From Mixta gaviniae (GTDB taxonomy: Bacteria > Pseudomonadota > Gammaproteobacteria > Enterobacterales > Enterobacteriaceae): a DNA stretch of 64,000 nt. Location: positions 434,001 through 498,000 of the forward strand of contig NZ_CP026377.1 in assembly GCF_002953195.1 (NCBI RefSeq), given 5' to 3'. The position numbers were made by a program, and so were the translations under genes. The notes beneath the pieces were generated by a model. It did no database searches. It worked only from the letters and a program-made list of their open reading frames with translations, and was not told the DNA's origin. Below, in pieces: positions 17,457 to 26,272 of this stretch (positions are counted from its first letter, which is position 1; the number at the start of each line of letters is the position of its first letter).

Positions 17457-18452
17457 TCAGTTATCCAGATAAGGTGAAAGCCATTGGGGAATGCGCTGCT
17501 CCAGCCACATTTGCGGGCGGCGCAGCGTACCGGCGACAAAACCGACGTGGCCGCCATGTTCTGTCAGTTGATATTCAATGTTAGCAGGTAACCGCGTCAG
17601 ATCGGGGATCACCTCGTCGGTCATAAAGGGGTCGTCCTGCGCGTGGATGATCAGCAGCGGCTTGCGTACGCCGGGCAGCAGCGGCATAGCGCTGGCGCGA
17701 CGGTAGTAGTCGCCGGCGTCGAGGAAGCCGTGGGCGCGCGCAGTGATGGCGTCATCGAAATCGCGCAGGCGCTTCAGCGCGTTCAGCTGCGGCAGATCCA
17801 CCGGCAGCGTGCCGGGCCAGGCGTGCAGCTTGCGGCGCGCGTTCAGCTTGAGCTGGCCCAACAGATAGCGCTGATAGACACGGGAGAAACCCTGCTCCAG
17901 CTTCGCGCTGCACGGCTCCAGCAGCAGCGGCGCGGAGACCACCACGCCCGCGTCCAGCAGGCAGGCGTCGCCCTGTTCGCCCATCAGGCAGGCGAGCATA
18001 TTGCCGCCCAACGAGACGCCGACCGCCGCCGTCGGCGCCTTGCCGAAGGTGGTGCGCAGCCACTGCAAAAAGTAGCTGGCGTCGCCGGTTTCGCCGGAGT
18101 GGTAGATGCGCCCCATGCGATTCGGCACGCCGCTGCAGCCGCGAAAGTGCATCACCACGCCCAGCCAGCCGCGCTGCCGCCAGGCCTGCAGCAGGCCATG
18201 CGCGTAGGGGCTGTTGAAGTTGCCTTCCAGACCGTGGAACAGCACCACGCGCGGCTTATGGCGCGCCTGCGACGGATCTTCGCTCCAGGCGAGATCGAGG
18301 AAATCCCCGTCCGGCAGATCAAGACGCTGCCAGTAGGGCTTAAGGTGAATGCGGCGGCGAAACAGGCGCGGCAATACCGTCTGTAAATGGGGATTATGCA
18401 GCCCTTTCATAGGGATAAAGGGGTAATCACGCACGTGATTTAATTTCATCAT
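17457..18452 (-). CDS. yheT: alpha/beta hydrolase YheT
   Basis: 331 residues of the AB-hydrolase-4 family. The nucleophile elbow is GVSLGGN near residue 142, and the acid and base segments are HAQDDPF near 272 and HGGHVGF near 299, so a Ser-Asp-His triad looks complete. It likely acts as a carboxylesterase or lipid hydrolase of unknown substrate. Two adjacent ATG codons (18452, 18449) could start it and no strong RBS decides between them. It is cotranscribed with yheU. Confidence 0.92.
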   Translation of the reverse strand: MMKLNHVRDYPFIPMKGLHNPHLQTVLPRLFRRRIHLKPYWQRLDLPDGDFLDLAWSEDPSQARHKPRVVLFHGLEGNFNSPYAHGLLQAWRQRGWLGVVMHFRGCSGVPNRMGRIYHSGETGDASYFLQWLRTTFGKAPTAAVGVSLGGNMLACLMGEQGDACLLDAGVVVSAPLLLEPCSAKLEQGFSRVYQRYLLGQLKLNARRKLHAWPGTLPVDLPQLNALKRLRDFDDAITARAHGFLDAGDYYRRASAMPLLPGVRKPLLIIHAQDDPFMTDEVIPDLTRLPANIEYQLTEHGGHVGFVAGTLRRPQMWLEQRIPQWLSPYLDN

Positions 18453-18529
18453 CTAAGGCTTGTAGGATACCTGGCACGCTGATAGCTTCGACAGGTTAGC
18501 AATTTTACAGGATGAGGGACATCCGCTAC

Positions 18530-19132
18530 ATGGAACTGAGTCTGTTTTTATCGATGTTGGGCTTTCTCTGGGTTGCGGCGATTACGCCAGGCCCGAATAA
18601 TATGTTACTCACCACCGCCGGCGCTAATTTTGGTTTTCTGCGCTCTATGCCGCTCATGATTGGCATTATGCTCGGCATGCAGCTGATGCTGCTAATGGTC
18701 GCCTTCGGCGTCGGCAGCCTGATCCTGCTTTATCCCTCCCTGCACCTGTTTTTGAAAATCGCCGGCAGCCTCTATCTGCTATGGCTGGCGTGGAAAATCG
18801 CCACCGCCGCCTATGAAAAGCTGGAGCTGGGCGACGCGCCGCCGCGGCCGATGCCGTTCTGGCAGGGCGGCCTTCTGCAGCTGGTGAACCCGAAAGCCTG
18901 GCTGATGGCGCTGGGCGCCGTCGCCAGCTTTAGCCTGGCGGGCGAGGCCTATCGGGGATCGGTGGTGGCGATCAGCATCGGCATGGCGCTGGTCAACCTG
19001 GTGGCGGGAATTATCTGGCTTGGATTCGGCACCCTGATCGGGCGTCTGCTGCGTAGCCGCCGCGCCTGGAAAATATTCAACCTCTCCATGGGCGCGCTGA
19101 CGGCCGCCTGCGTCCTGTTAATCTGGCATTGA
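18530..19132 (+). CDS. LysE/RhtB-family amino acid exporter
   Basis: 200 residues from ATG 18530 (MELSLFLSMLGF); the in-frame ATG at 18512 has AGG directly against it, so the later start, with GAGGG 11 bp upstream, is preferred. The N-terminal TPGPNNMLL motif and five to six membrane helices define the LysE superfamily, inner-membrane exporters of amino acids or their analogues. A QLVNPKAWLMALGA segment lies in the second half. The substrate is unknown. Its stop abuts the stop of the convergent LacI gene with no gap. It is not present here in E. coli. Confidence 0.88.
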   Translation: MELSLFLSMLGFLWVAAITPGPNNMLLTTAGANFGFLRSMPLMIGIMLGMQLMLLMVAFGVGSLILLYPSLHLFLKIAGSLYLLWLAWKIATAAYEKLELGDAPPRPMPFWQGGLLQLVNPKAWLMALGAVASFSLAGEAYRGSVVAISIGMALVNLVAGIIWLGFGTLIGRLLRSRRAWKIFNLSMGALTAACVLLIWH

Positions 19133-20113
19133 TCAGCTGGAGGCGCGCACCACCAGCTTGCAGTGCAGCTGCTCATGCACGTGCGGCCCGTGCGGCTCTT
19201 TGATGCGCTGCAGCAGCAGCTGCACGCTGCGCACGCCCAGCTGATGCATCGGCTGCTCCAGCGTGCTGAGCGGCGGCGACAGCATGGCGCTCCACGGCAG
19301 CCCGTCGAAGCCCAGTACGGCGATATCCTCCGGGATGCGCAGCTGATGCTGGCGGGCGCAGTGTATCGCGCCGACGGCCAGCACGTCTGAGACGGCGAAC
19401 ACCGCGTCAGGCGGCTCGCCGCGCGCCAGCAGGCGTTCCATCGCCGCATAGCCCGCTTCGCACTCCACCTCATTGGCGTACTCCACCCCGGTCCAGGGTA
19501 AATTTTCCGCCGTTAGCGCCGCCCGGTAGCCCATCTCACGCTGCTGCGCATAGAGATAGCGCGGATCGCCATTGATCATGGCGATGCGTCGCCGGCCGCG
19601 CCGCGTCAGATGCGCGACCGCTTCGCGCGCCGCCTGCTGGTTATCGATCGTCACGGATGAGCCTGCTACCTCAGGGTTGCCTTCAGCGCACTGCACCCAC
19701 GGCGAGGCGCCGATCATCTGACGCAGGCCGGGCAGATTGCTGACGGCGTCCATGGTGATCACCCCATCGACCACCTTGCCGCTGAGCAGCGTCAGATAAG
19801 CGGATTCACGTTGGGCCTGGGAATCGGAATTGCATAATAAAATGTGGTAGCCGTGCGCCTCCGCCTCCGCCTCGATGCCGCGTACTACGCGCGAGCAGAA
19901 AGGATTAATGATGTTGGATACCAGCACCAGCAGCATTCGGCTCTGCGAGGTGCGCAGCTGGCGCGCCAGCAGGTTGGGCTGGTACTGACTGGCGGCGATG
20001 GCGGCCAGCACGCGATCGCGGGTGGCGGGGCGAACCCCTTCATAACCGTTCAGCACGCGCGAAACGGTCGCGGTCGAGACACCAGCGAGACGGGCAACTT
20101 TCTCAATCGACAT
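19133..20113 (-). CDS. LacI/GalR-family transcription regulator
   Basis: 326 residues. The N-terminal helix-turn-helix (EKVARLAGVSTATVSRVLNG) and hinge (NLLARQLRTSQSRML) are followed by a periplasmic-binding-like effector domain, giving normal family length. The closest feel is CytR/PurR-like, but it is not CytR. It diverges from tauABCD across 236 bp, so it could control taurine genes, itself, or the convergent exporter. Canonical E. coli tau control uses the LysR protein Cbl, so this pairing is unusual. The effector is unknown. Confidence 0.88.
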   Translation of the reverse strand: MSIEKVARLAGVSTATVSRVLNGYEGVRPATRDRVLAAIAASQYQPNLLARQLRTSQSRMLLVLVSNIINPFCSRVVRGIEAEAEAHGYHILLCNSDSQAQRESAYLTLLSGKVVDGVITMDAVSNLPGLRQMIGASPWVQCAEGNPEVAGSSVTIDNQQAAREAVAHLTRRGRRRIAMINGDPRYLYAQQREMGYRAALTAENLPWTGVEYANEVECEAGYAAMERLLARGEPPDAVFAVSDVLAVGAIHCARQHQLRIPEDIAVLGFDGLPWSAMLSPPLSTLEQPMHQLGVRSVQLLLQRIKEPHGPHVHEQLHCKLVVRASS

Positions 20114-20349
20114 GAAAAACCCTCTAAGAGATCAACAACAGACAGACTGAAAAATGTCGCTATATACAGTGGCTGAATCAGGACCATTTATCATTCAATA
20201 AATTTCGTTTTTGCGTATTTCAGATAAATATATCGTTATCTTTTCTAAGTCCTATTGGTGATTACACATAATTTTTAATTACTTCAGCATGCGGCGGCGC
20301 CTCAGTTACAACAGAGTCACTACGACAATAACAGCAGGCGGAGCGCAAA
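20114..20349 (+). promoter_or_regulatory. LacI-tauA divergent regulatory region
   Basis: This gap holds AT-rich sequence, including ATAAATTTCG and ATAAATATATCG around 20197-20235, in contrast to the GC-rich genes on both sides. Such tracts are typical upstream of Cbl/CysB-dependent sulfonate genes. No clean -10/-35 pair and no obvious symmetric LacI operator could be fixed by eye. Confidence 0.4.
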
Positions 20350-21330
20350 ATGATGAGTATCACGCGGTTTTTAGCAATAGCAGCCACTTTATTGCTACTG
20401 ATGGAACAGGCGAATGCCGTTGAGGTCACCGTCGCCTGGCAAACGTCAGCCGAGCCGGCGAAAATTGCCCAGGCGGAGAATACCTTTGCCAGAGAGAGCG
20501 GCGCCCAGGTTGACTGGCGCAAGTTTGACAGCGGATCCAGTGTAGTCCGCGCGCTGGCTTCCGGAGATGTGCAGATCGGCAATATCGGATCAAGCCCGCT
20601 GGCGGTCGCTGCCAGTCAACAATTACCCATCGAAGTTTTCCTGCTCGCCTCGCAGCTTGGCAATTCCGAAGCGCTGGTGGTGAACAAAAAAATCACCTCG
20701 CCGCAGGATCTGATCGGCAAACGCATCGCGGTGCCCTTTATCTCTACTACCCACTACAGCCTGCTGGCCGCGCTGAAACATTGGGGCATCAAGCCCAGCC
20801 AGCTTCAAATCATTAATCTGCAGCCGCCGGCGATTATCGCCGCCTGGCAGCGCGGTGAGATCGACGGCGCCTACGTCTGGGCGCCGGCGGTGAATGAGCT
20901 GGCGAAAACCGGCACCGTGCTGACCGATTCGGCGCAGGTGGGCAAATGGGGCGCACCGACGCTGGATGTCTGGGTGGTGCGCAAAGATTTTGCCGCGCAG
21001 CATCCGGAGATTGTCACCGCTTTCGCCCGCAGCGCGCTGGCGGCGCAGCAGGCCTATCTCGCGCAGCCGCAGCAGTGGCTGCAGCAGAGAAAAAATCTGG
21101 AAACGCTCTCCCGCCTGAGCGGCGCGCCGGTGGATCAGGTGCCGGCGCTGGTTGAAGGCAACACCTATCTGAACGCTCAACAGCAGATCGCCCAACTTGG
21201 CCAGCCGGTAAGTAAGGCGATTAGCGATACCGCACAGTTCCTGAAAGAGCAGGGCAAGGTGGCGCAGGTGGCGCCGGACTACCGGGCTTATGTCACCGAC
21301 CGCTTCGTGCGTCCGCTGGCGCAACAGTAA
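20350..21330 (+). CDS. tauA: taurine ABC transporter, periplasmic binding protein
   Basis: 326 residues with a signal peptide cleaved after NAVE near residue 24. It follows TauA: EVTVAWQTSAEPAKIAQ, GNIGSSPLAVAAS, and a central YVWAPAVNELAKTG. It captures taurine and related alkanesulfonates in the periplasm for TauBC. GGAG six bases upstream supports the ATG at 20350; the next codon is also ATG. First gene of a four-gene operon. Confidence 0.93.
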   Translation: MMSITRFLAIAATLLLLMEQANAVEVTVAWQTSAEPAKIAQAENTFARESGAQVDWRKFDSGSSVVRALASGDVQIGNIGSSPLAVAASQQLPIEVFLLASQLGNSEALVVNKKITSPQDLIGKRIAVPFISTTHYSLLAALKHWGIKPSQLQIINLQPPAIIAAWQRGEIDGAYVWAPAVNELAKTGTVLTDSAQVGKWGAPTLDVWVVRKDFAAQHPEIVTAFARSALAAQQAYLAQPQQWLQQRKNLETLSRLSGAPVDQVPALVEGNTYLNAQQQIAQLGQPVSKAISDTAQFLKEQGKVAQVAPDYRAYVTDRFVRPLAQQ

Positions 21331-21342
21331 AAGAGGTGAACC

Positions 21343-22110
21343 ATGCTGGCCATTTCGCACCTGAGCGCGCGCTATAACGGACAGACCGCACTGCATGACA
21401 TTAACCTGACGCTGAACGCTGGCGAGCTGACGGTGGTGCTGGGGCCTTCGGGCTGCGGTAAAACCACGCTGTTGAACCTGATCGCCGGTTTTCTGCCGAT
21501 AGAAGAGGGACAGATTACCCTGGCGGGCAAGCCGATCGTCGGGCCAGGCGCCGAACGCGGCGTAGTGTTCCAGCATGAGGGGCTGCTGCCCTGGCGCAAC
21601 GTGCTGGATAACGTCGCGTTTGGCCTGCAGCTGGCGGGCGTTGATACCGCCACGCGCCGCGCCATCGCCGGGAAAATGCTGAAGAAGGTCGGGCTGGAAG
21701 GCACCGACAAACGCTTTATCTGGCAGCTTTCCGGCGGCATGCGCCAGCGCGTCGGCATCGCCCGGGCGCTGGCGGCCGATCCGGCGCTGCTGCTGCTGGA
21801 CGAGCCGTTCGGCGCCCTGGACGCTTTTACCCGCGAGCAGATGCAGGAACTGCTGCTGCGGCTGTGGCGCGACAGTGGCAAACAGATCCTGCTGATCACG
21901 CACGATATCGAAGAGGCGGTATTCCTCGCCAGCGAGCTGATCCTGCTGACGCCTGGGCCGGGCCGCGTCAGCGAGCGGCTGTCGCTTGATTTCGGCCGCC
22001 GCTTCGCCGCCGGCGAATCGTGCCGGGCGATCAAATCCGATCCGCTTTTTATCGCCCGCCGCGAGTATGTGCTGGGCCGGGTATTTCAACAGCGCGAGGC
22101 GTTTTCATGA
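21343..22110 (+). CDS. tauB: taurine ABC transporter, ATPase
   Basis: 255 residues. Walker [10 protein letters not shown] is near residue 36, the signature [15 protein letters not shown] near 129, and Walker [17 protein letters not shown] near 150, followed by the switch His in [10 protein letters not shown]. It powers taurine import through TauC. It begins 12 bp after tauA, and its stop overlaps the tauC start in an ATGA, so translation is coupled. Confidence 0.95.
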   Translation: MLAISHLSARYNGQTALHDINLTLNAGELTVVLGPSGCGKTTLLNLIAGFLPIEEGQITLAGKPIVGPGAERGVVFQHEGLLPWRNVLDNVAFGLQLAGVDTATRRAIAGKMLKKVGLEGTDKRFIWQLSGGMRQRVGIARALAADPALLLLDEPFGALDAFTREQMQELLLRLWRDSGKQILLITHDIEEAVFLASELILLTPGPGRVSERLSLDFGRRFAAGESCRAIKSDPLFIARREYVLGRVFQQREAFS

Positions 22111-22934
22111 GCATTCAGGCTATCGATAAACAGCGCGCGACGCGCGCACGCTGGCGCTGGCCGCTTTCCCGGCGGCTGACGCTCAGCCTGGCCACCCTGC
22201 TGGTGGTGCTGGCGCTATGGTGGCTGGTGACGGCGCTGCAGCTGATTGCGCCGCTGTTTCTGCCGCCGCCGCAACAGGTGCTGCGCCAGTTGCTGACCAT
22301 CGCCAGCGCGCAGGGCTTTATGGACGCCACCCTGTGGCAGCACCTGGCCGCCAGCCTGGGGCGCATTTTGCTGGCGCTGCTGGCTGCCGTGCTGATCGGC
22401 GTACCGACCGGCATCGCAATGGGATTAAGCAAAACGGCGCACGGCATCCTTGACCCCCTGATTGAGCTTTACCGACCGGTGCCGCCGCTTGCCTATCTGC
22501 CGCTGATGGTGATCTGGTTTGGCATCGGCGAGACCTCGAAAATTCTGCTGATTTATCTGGCGATTTTTGCCCCGGTGACGCTCGCCACGCTACAGGGGGT
22601 AAAAAGCGCGCAGCAGGTACGTCTGCGTGCGGCACAGTCGCTGGGCGCCAGCTGCGGGCAGCTGCTGCGCTATGTGATCCTGCCGGGCGCGCTGCCGGAG
22701 ATCCTCACCGGCGTACGTATTGGTCTCGGCGTCGGCTGGTCGACGCTGGTGGCGGCCGAACTGATTGCCGCCACGCGCGGGCTCGGCTTTATGGTGCAGT
22801 CCGCCGGTGAATTCCTGGCGACCGATGTGGTACTGGCGGGGATTTTAGTGATTGCGTTAATCGCATTCGGTTTAGAACTGGGCCTGCGGACGCTGCAGCG
22901 TCGGCTTACGCCCTGGCATGGAGAACAGCAATGA
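22107..22934 (+). CDS. tauC: taurine ABC transporter, permease
   Basis: 275 residues from the ATG at 22107 that overlaps the tauB stop; the open frame extends further upstream but inside tauB. Six membrane helices, with the BPD-type EAA loop visible as [30 protein letters not shown]. It forms the inner-membrane channel with TauB. It overlaps tauD by four bases (ATGA). Confidence 0.95.
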   Translation: MSIQAIDKQRATRARWRWPLSRRLTLSLATLLVVLALWWLVTALQLIAPLFLPPPQQVLRQLLTIASAQGFMDATLWQHLAASLGRILLALLAAVLIGVPTGIAMGLSKTAHGILDPLIELYRPVPPLAYLPLMVIWFGIGETSKILLIYLAIFAPVTLATLQGVKSAQQVRLRAAQSLGASCGQLLRYVILPGALPEILTGVRIGLGVGWSTLVAAELIAATRGLGFMVQSAGEFLATDVVLAGILVIALIAFGLELGLRTLQRRLTPWHGEQQ

Positions 22935-23782
22935 ACGAACGTCTGACGATTACCGCACTGGGCCCGCATATCGGCGCTCAGGTGGATAACCTGGATCTGA
23001 CCCGTCCGCTTAGCGACGGGCAGTTTGAACAGCTCTGGCACGCGCTGATCCGTCATCAGGTGCTGTTTCTGCGCGATCAGCCGTTGACGCCGCAGCAGCA
23101 GCGGGCGCTGGCGGCGCGTTTCGGCGATCTGCATATTCATCCGGTCTATCCTCATGCGGAGGGGGTGGAAGAGGTGATCGTGCTGGATACCCATAACGAC
23201 AACCCGCCGGATAACGATAACTGGCACACCGACGTGACCTTTATCGCTACGCCGCCCGCCGGCGCGATTCTGGCGGCGAAGCAGGTGCCGGAACAGGGCG
23301 GGGATACGCTTTGGGCCAGCGGTATCGCCGCGTTTGAAGCGCTGTCGCCGCCGCTGCGCGCGTTGCTGAGTGGCCTGCAGGCGGAGCATGACTTCACCAA
23401 ATCGTTCCCGGAATATAAGCACCGCGCGACGCCGGAGGCGCATGCGCGCTGGCGTCAGGCGGTGGCCAACCATCCGCCCCTGCTGCATCCGGTGGTGCGC
23501 ACCCATCCCATCAGCGGCAAGCAGGCGCTGTTTGTTAACGAAGGCTTTACCACGCGCATAGTCGATCTTGCGCCGAAAGAGAGCGACGCGCTGCTGGGGT
23601 TTCTGTTCGCCCATATCACTAAGCCGGAGTTTCAGGTGCGCTGGCGCTGGCGCGCCAACGATGTGGCTATCTGGGATAACCGGGTAACGCAGCATTACGC
23701 TAACGCTGATTACCTGCCGACAAGACGCATTATGCATCGCGCCACGGTGCTGGGCGATAAGCCCTTCTGGCGCGCCGCCTGA
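22931..23782 (+). CDS. tauD: taurine dioxygenase
   Basis: 283 residues, the E. coli length. This Fe(II)/2-oxoglutarate oxygenase hydroxylates taurine, which breaks down to sulfite and aminoacetaldehyde and frees sulfur during sulfate starvation. Iron ligands are His and Asp in NWHTDVTF near residues 99-101 and the distal His in RVTQHYAN near 255; the 2-oxoglutarate Arg lies in PTRRIMHR. Last gene of the tau operon; it stops 12 bp from a convergent gene. Confidence 0.95.
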   Translation: MNERLTITALGPHIGAQVDNLDLTRPLSDGQFEQLWHALIRHQVLFLRDQPLTPQQQRALAARFGDLHIHPVYPHAEGVEEVIVLDTHNDNPPDNDNWHTDVTFIATPPAGAILAAKQVPEQGGDTLWASGIAAFEALSPPLRALLSGLQAEHDFTKSFPEYKHRATPEAHARWRQAVANHPPLLHPVVRTHPISGKQALFVNEGFTTRIVDLAPKESDALLGFLFAHITKPEFQVRWRWRANDVAIWDNRVTQHYANADYLPTRRIMHRATVLGDKPFWRAA

Positions 23783-23794
23783 TCGCCGCGCCGC

Positions 23795-25993
23795 TTAAGG
23801 CAGCGTTTCAAGCGGGGCTGGCTGCCCGGTCAGCCAGCCCTGAATGTAATCCACGCCCAGGCTTGCCAGCAGCGTCTTCTGCGCCTCGGTTTCGACATAT
23901 TCCGCCACTACGGAGACGCCTTTTTCCCGGGCGATGTCGCAGATAGATTTGATAATGATGCGATCGAGCTTGTCGTTGAGACTGTTCCTGACGAACAGGC
24001 CATCGATTTTAATCACATCGGCGCTGAGGTGCTTTACACGCTCATAGTTGGCGAAGCCGGCACCGAAATCATCAATCGCAATGCGGAACCCCGCCTGGCG
24101 CAGCGCGGCGAGCGCCGCATCCGCCAGCGGGTTATCCATCAGCGCCTGCGCTTCCGTCACCTCAAAGATCACCGTGTCTGTCGGCACATCAAAACGGCGG
24201 AAGGCGGCCATAAACATCTCCGCGATGCCCGGCTCCGTCAGAGTGGCGGGCAGCAGATTAATCCCGAGACAGGGTAAGGCGCGTTTCGCCTGCCGGCGGC
24301 GGTAAATAAAGGCGACGGTCTCCTCCACCACCAGCTGATCGAAGGCGACGCTGAGATGAAACTCATCGATTAAGGGCATAAAGCGATCGGGCATGATCAG
24401 CGTCTCATCGCTGCGCAGGCGCGCCAGCACTTCGTAATAGCGCTGTTCACCCTGACAGGCGACGATCGGCTGGGCAAACAGGCTGATGTTGCGCTGCGCC
24501 AGTGCCTGTTTGATTTTTTGCAGCAGCAGCACCCGTTCCGAGAACTGACCGATCAGATGGACGTTATCGCTGTCCAGCAGCGTTACGCCGCCGCTGAGCA
24601 GCGCCTGTTCCGCCAGATAGCTGAGCTGGGCGGCAAGGTGATAGAGCTGCGAGCCTTCAGCGTTGAAGCGTCCGGCGGCAAAGGCGTAGTCGATATCGAT
24701 CGGCTGATTGTGCCAAAGGATCTGTCGCGTTTTCAGGTGCGCGCGCAGCTGCGTCAGGCGCGCGACAATCTCCTCATCCTCGCCCTGCAGCAGCAGCATA
24801 AGGCCGTCGCCGGTAATCTGATACGCCCCTTCATCCGGCCGCAGCTGGGTTGCTATCTCATCGATAATGCAGCGCTTGCTGTAGGTGTGCATCAGCAGAC
24901 CGTAGTGGCAGCCGAGCAGCTTCAGATGATGCAGATGCAGATAGCACAGCACGCCGCTTTGCTGCTGCTTCAGCGCGTTTGCCAGTGCGCGCAGGTTGGG
25001 GCGATGCACGATGGGATCGCTGAGCGACAGGCTGAGCGCCGTTTGCTGCAGCCGGCGGCTGCGCCAGTAGCTGGCGGCGATATAGAGCAGGCTGATAGTG
25101 AAAGCGATAAGCGCGGAGGATAAAAAAGTGGCCGCAAAGATCGAGCCTATCGGCAATACATCAAAATTGTAGCGCATCAGCAGCAGGCAGCTGGCCGACC
25201 AGAGCCAGATCACCAGCTGCGGGGTAAAACGCATAATGCCCCAGGTAAACAGCACGAACACCAGCGGCACCAGATAGCTGGAGATCAGCCAGTAGTGGAA
25301 AGAGGAGCAAAACAGCGTCAGCAGCAAGATAAGCAGGCCTGACCAGAGCAGGGCGCGCAGACGGTTTCCCGGCGCGTTCAGGCTGCGCCAGCAGAGGCGG
25401 CAAAAGGTGCGGGCGTAACGGGGATGCGCCAGCATCCGCAGCGGGAAGTAGAAAAAGATGGTGAACAGTACGGCGGAGAGGATCAGGTTTTGCAGGCGCA
25501 GCACGCTGAACATATTCCACGCTAAAGAGAAGTAGCCGTCGAGCGTTCCCGGCAGCGTAACCACCAGCGGCGCGAACAGCGTCAGCAGCAGCAGGGTCAG
25601 CAGCGGGGCCAGGGTGTTAATCACGCCAAGCCTGACGCCCAGCCCCTGATGACCGGGACTGTAGCGCCAGCGGCGGCCCAGCCATCGGCGCGCCAGCCAG
25701 CAGCAGGCGATAATCGGCATCAGCAGCGCCAGCGTGAAAGCCAGCGCCGGCAATGGGGCGTTAAAAATCAGGCTAAAGGTAATAAAGAAAGCCAGGCAGA
25801 GCGGCGCCACCGCTGCGCGGCCAAAGATATAGACCGCGGCGACCGCCAGCCCGTAAGGGAGATAGCAGAGATAGACCGGCTGGCCGACGATAAACAGGGT
25901 AGGCGAGAGAGAGTGAGCGAAAGGCGTGAGGAAAAGCAGCAGCAAAAAAGCCGCCAGGTTCTTTTGCAGCAGGCTGATGGAATGCTCTGACAC
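23795..25993 (-). CDS. membrane-anchored c-di-GMP phosphodiesterase (MASE-like, degenerate GGDEF, EAL)
   Basis: 732 residues with a GTG start. Residues 1-310 form eight or more membrane helices resembling a MASE1-type sensor. A GGDEF-like domain follows, but its signature is decayed (ITGDGL in place of GGDEF), so cyclase activity is unlikely. The EAL domain occupies about 485-730. It reads EVL for EAL but keeps the Asn (GINLL), FEVTE, DDFGAG, VIKIDG, AEYVE and QGW catalytic or metal positions, so c-di-GMP hydrolysis is plausible. The layout recalls E. coli PdeF (YfgF). It is not part of the E. coli order at this site. Confidence 0.85.
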   Translation of the reverse strand: MSEHSISLLQKNLAAFLLLLFLTPFAHSLSPTLFIVGQPVYLCYLPYGLAVAAVYIFGRAAVAPLCLAFFITFSLIFNAPLPALAFTLALLMPIIACCWLARRWLGRRWRYSPGHQGLGVRLGVINTLAPLLTLLLLTLFAPLVVTLPGTLDGYFSLAWNMFSVLRLQNLILSAVLFTIFFYFPLRMLAHPRYARTFCRLCWRSLNAPGNRLRALLWSGLLILLLTLFCSSFHYWLISSYLVPLVFVLFTWGIMRFTPQLVIWLWSASCLLLMRYNFDVLPIGSIFAATFLSSALIAFTISLLYIAASYWRSRRLQQTALSLSLSDPIVHRPNLRALANALKQQQSGVLCYLHLHHLKLLGCHYGLLMHTYSKRCIIDEIATQLRPDEGAYQITGDGLMLLLQGEDEEIVARLTQLRAHLKTRQILWHNQPIDIDYAFAAGRFNAEGSQLYHLAAQLSYLAEQALLSGGVTLLDSDNVHLIGQFSERVLLLQKIKQALAQRNISLFAQPIVACQGEQRYYEVLARLRSDETLIMPDRFMPLIDEFHLSVAFDQLVVEETVAFIYRRRQAKRALPCLGINLLPATLTEPGIAEMFMAAFRRFDVPTDTVIFEVTEAQALMDNPLADAALAALRQAGFRIAIDDFGAGFANYERVKHLSADVIKIDGLFVRNSLNDKLDRIIIKSICDIAREKGVSVVAEYVETEAQKTLLASLGVDYIQGWLTGQPAPLETLP

Positions 25994-26232
25994 GGCTTAC
26001 CCTGGGTTAAAAAACAGGCGGATTGATTCAGGACGCAATAGTAAGAACTATAAACCAGCAGTACAAGGAAACAGAAAGTAAAAAAAACGCTAAACGTTGG
26101 CGACTTATCAACAAAATGAAATGGGAAACGCACGGCGTTAGCGGGTTGCAGCGAAGTTGTTGGCGGCTGTTGTCAGAAACGCCGGCGGCGTAGCGTGATT
26201 GTTATCCGCCAGCCGCCGGGGAATAACGCGGT

Positions 26233-26265
26233 GGCGCAGAGCGCCGCCCGCTGACGCTCTGCGCC
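26233..26265 (-). terminator. hairpin after yheS
   Basis: An 11-bp perfect stem (26233-26243 with 26255-26265) lies just beyond the yheS stop. No U-run follows on the minus strand, so it may act as a 3' end stabiliser or a weak terminator. The rest of the 25994-26272 gap shows nothing I can name. Confidence 0.45.
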
Positions 26266-26272
26266 TGTGCGA

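Noticed and set aside
20623..22089. 488-codon minus-strand frame opposite tauA/tauB
   Set aside because: Antisense shadow of two well-supported genes with intact ABC motifs.
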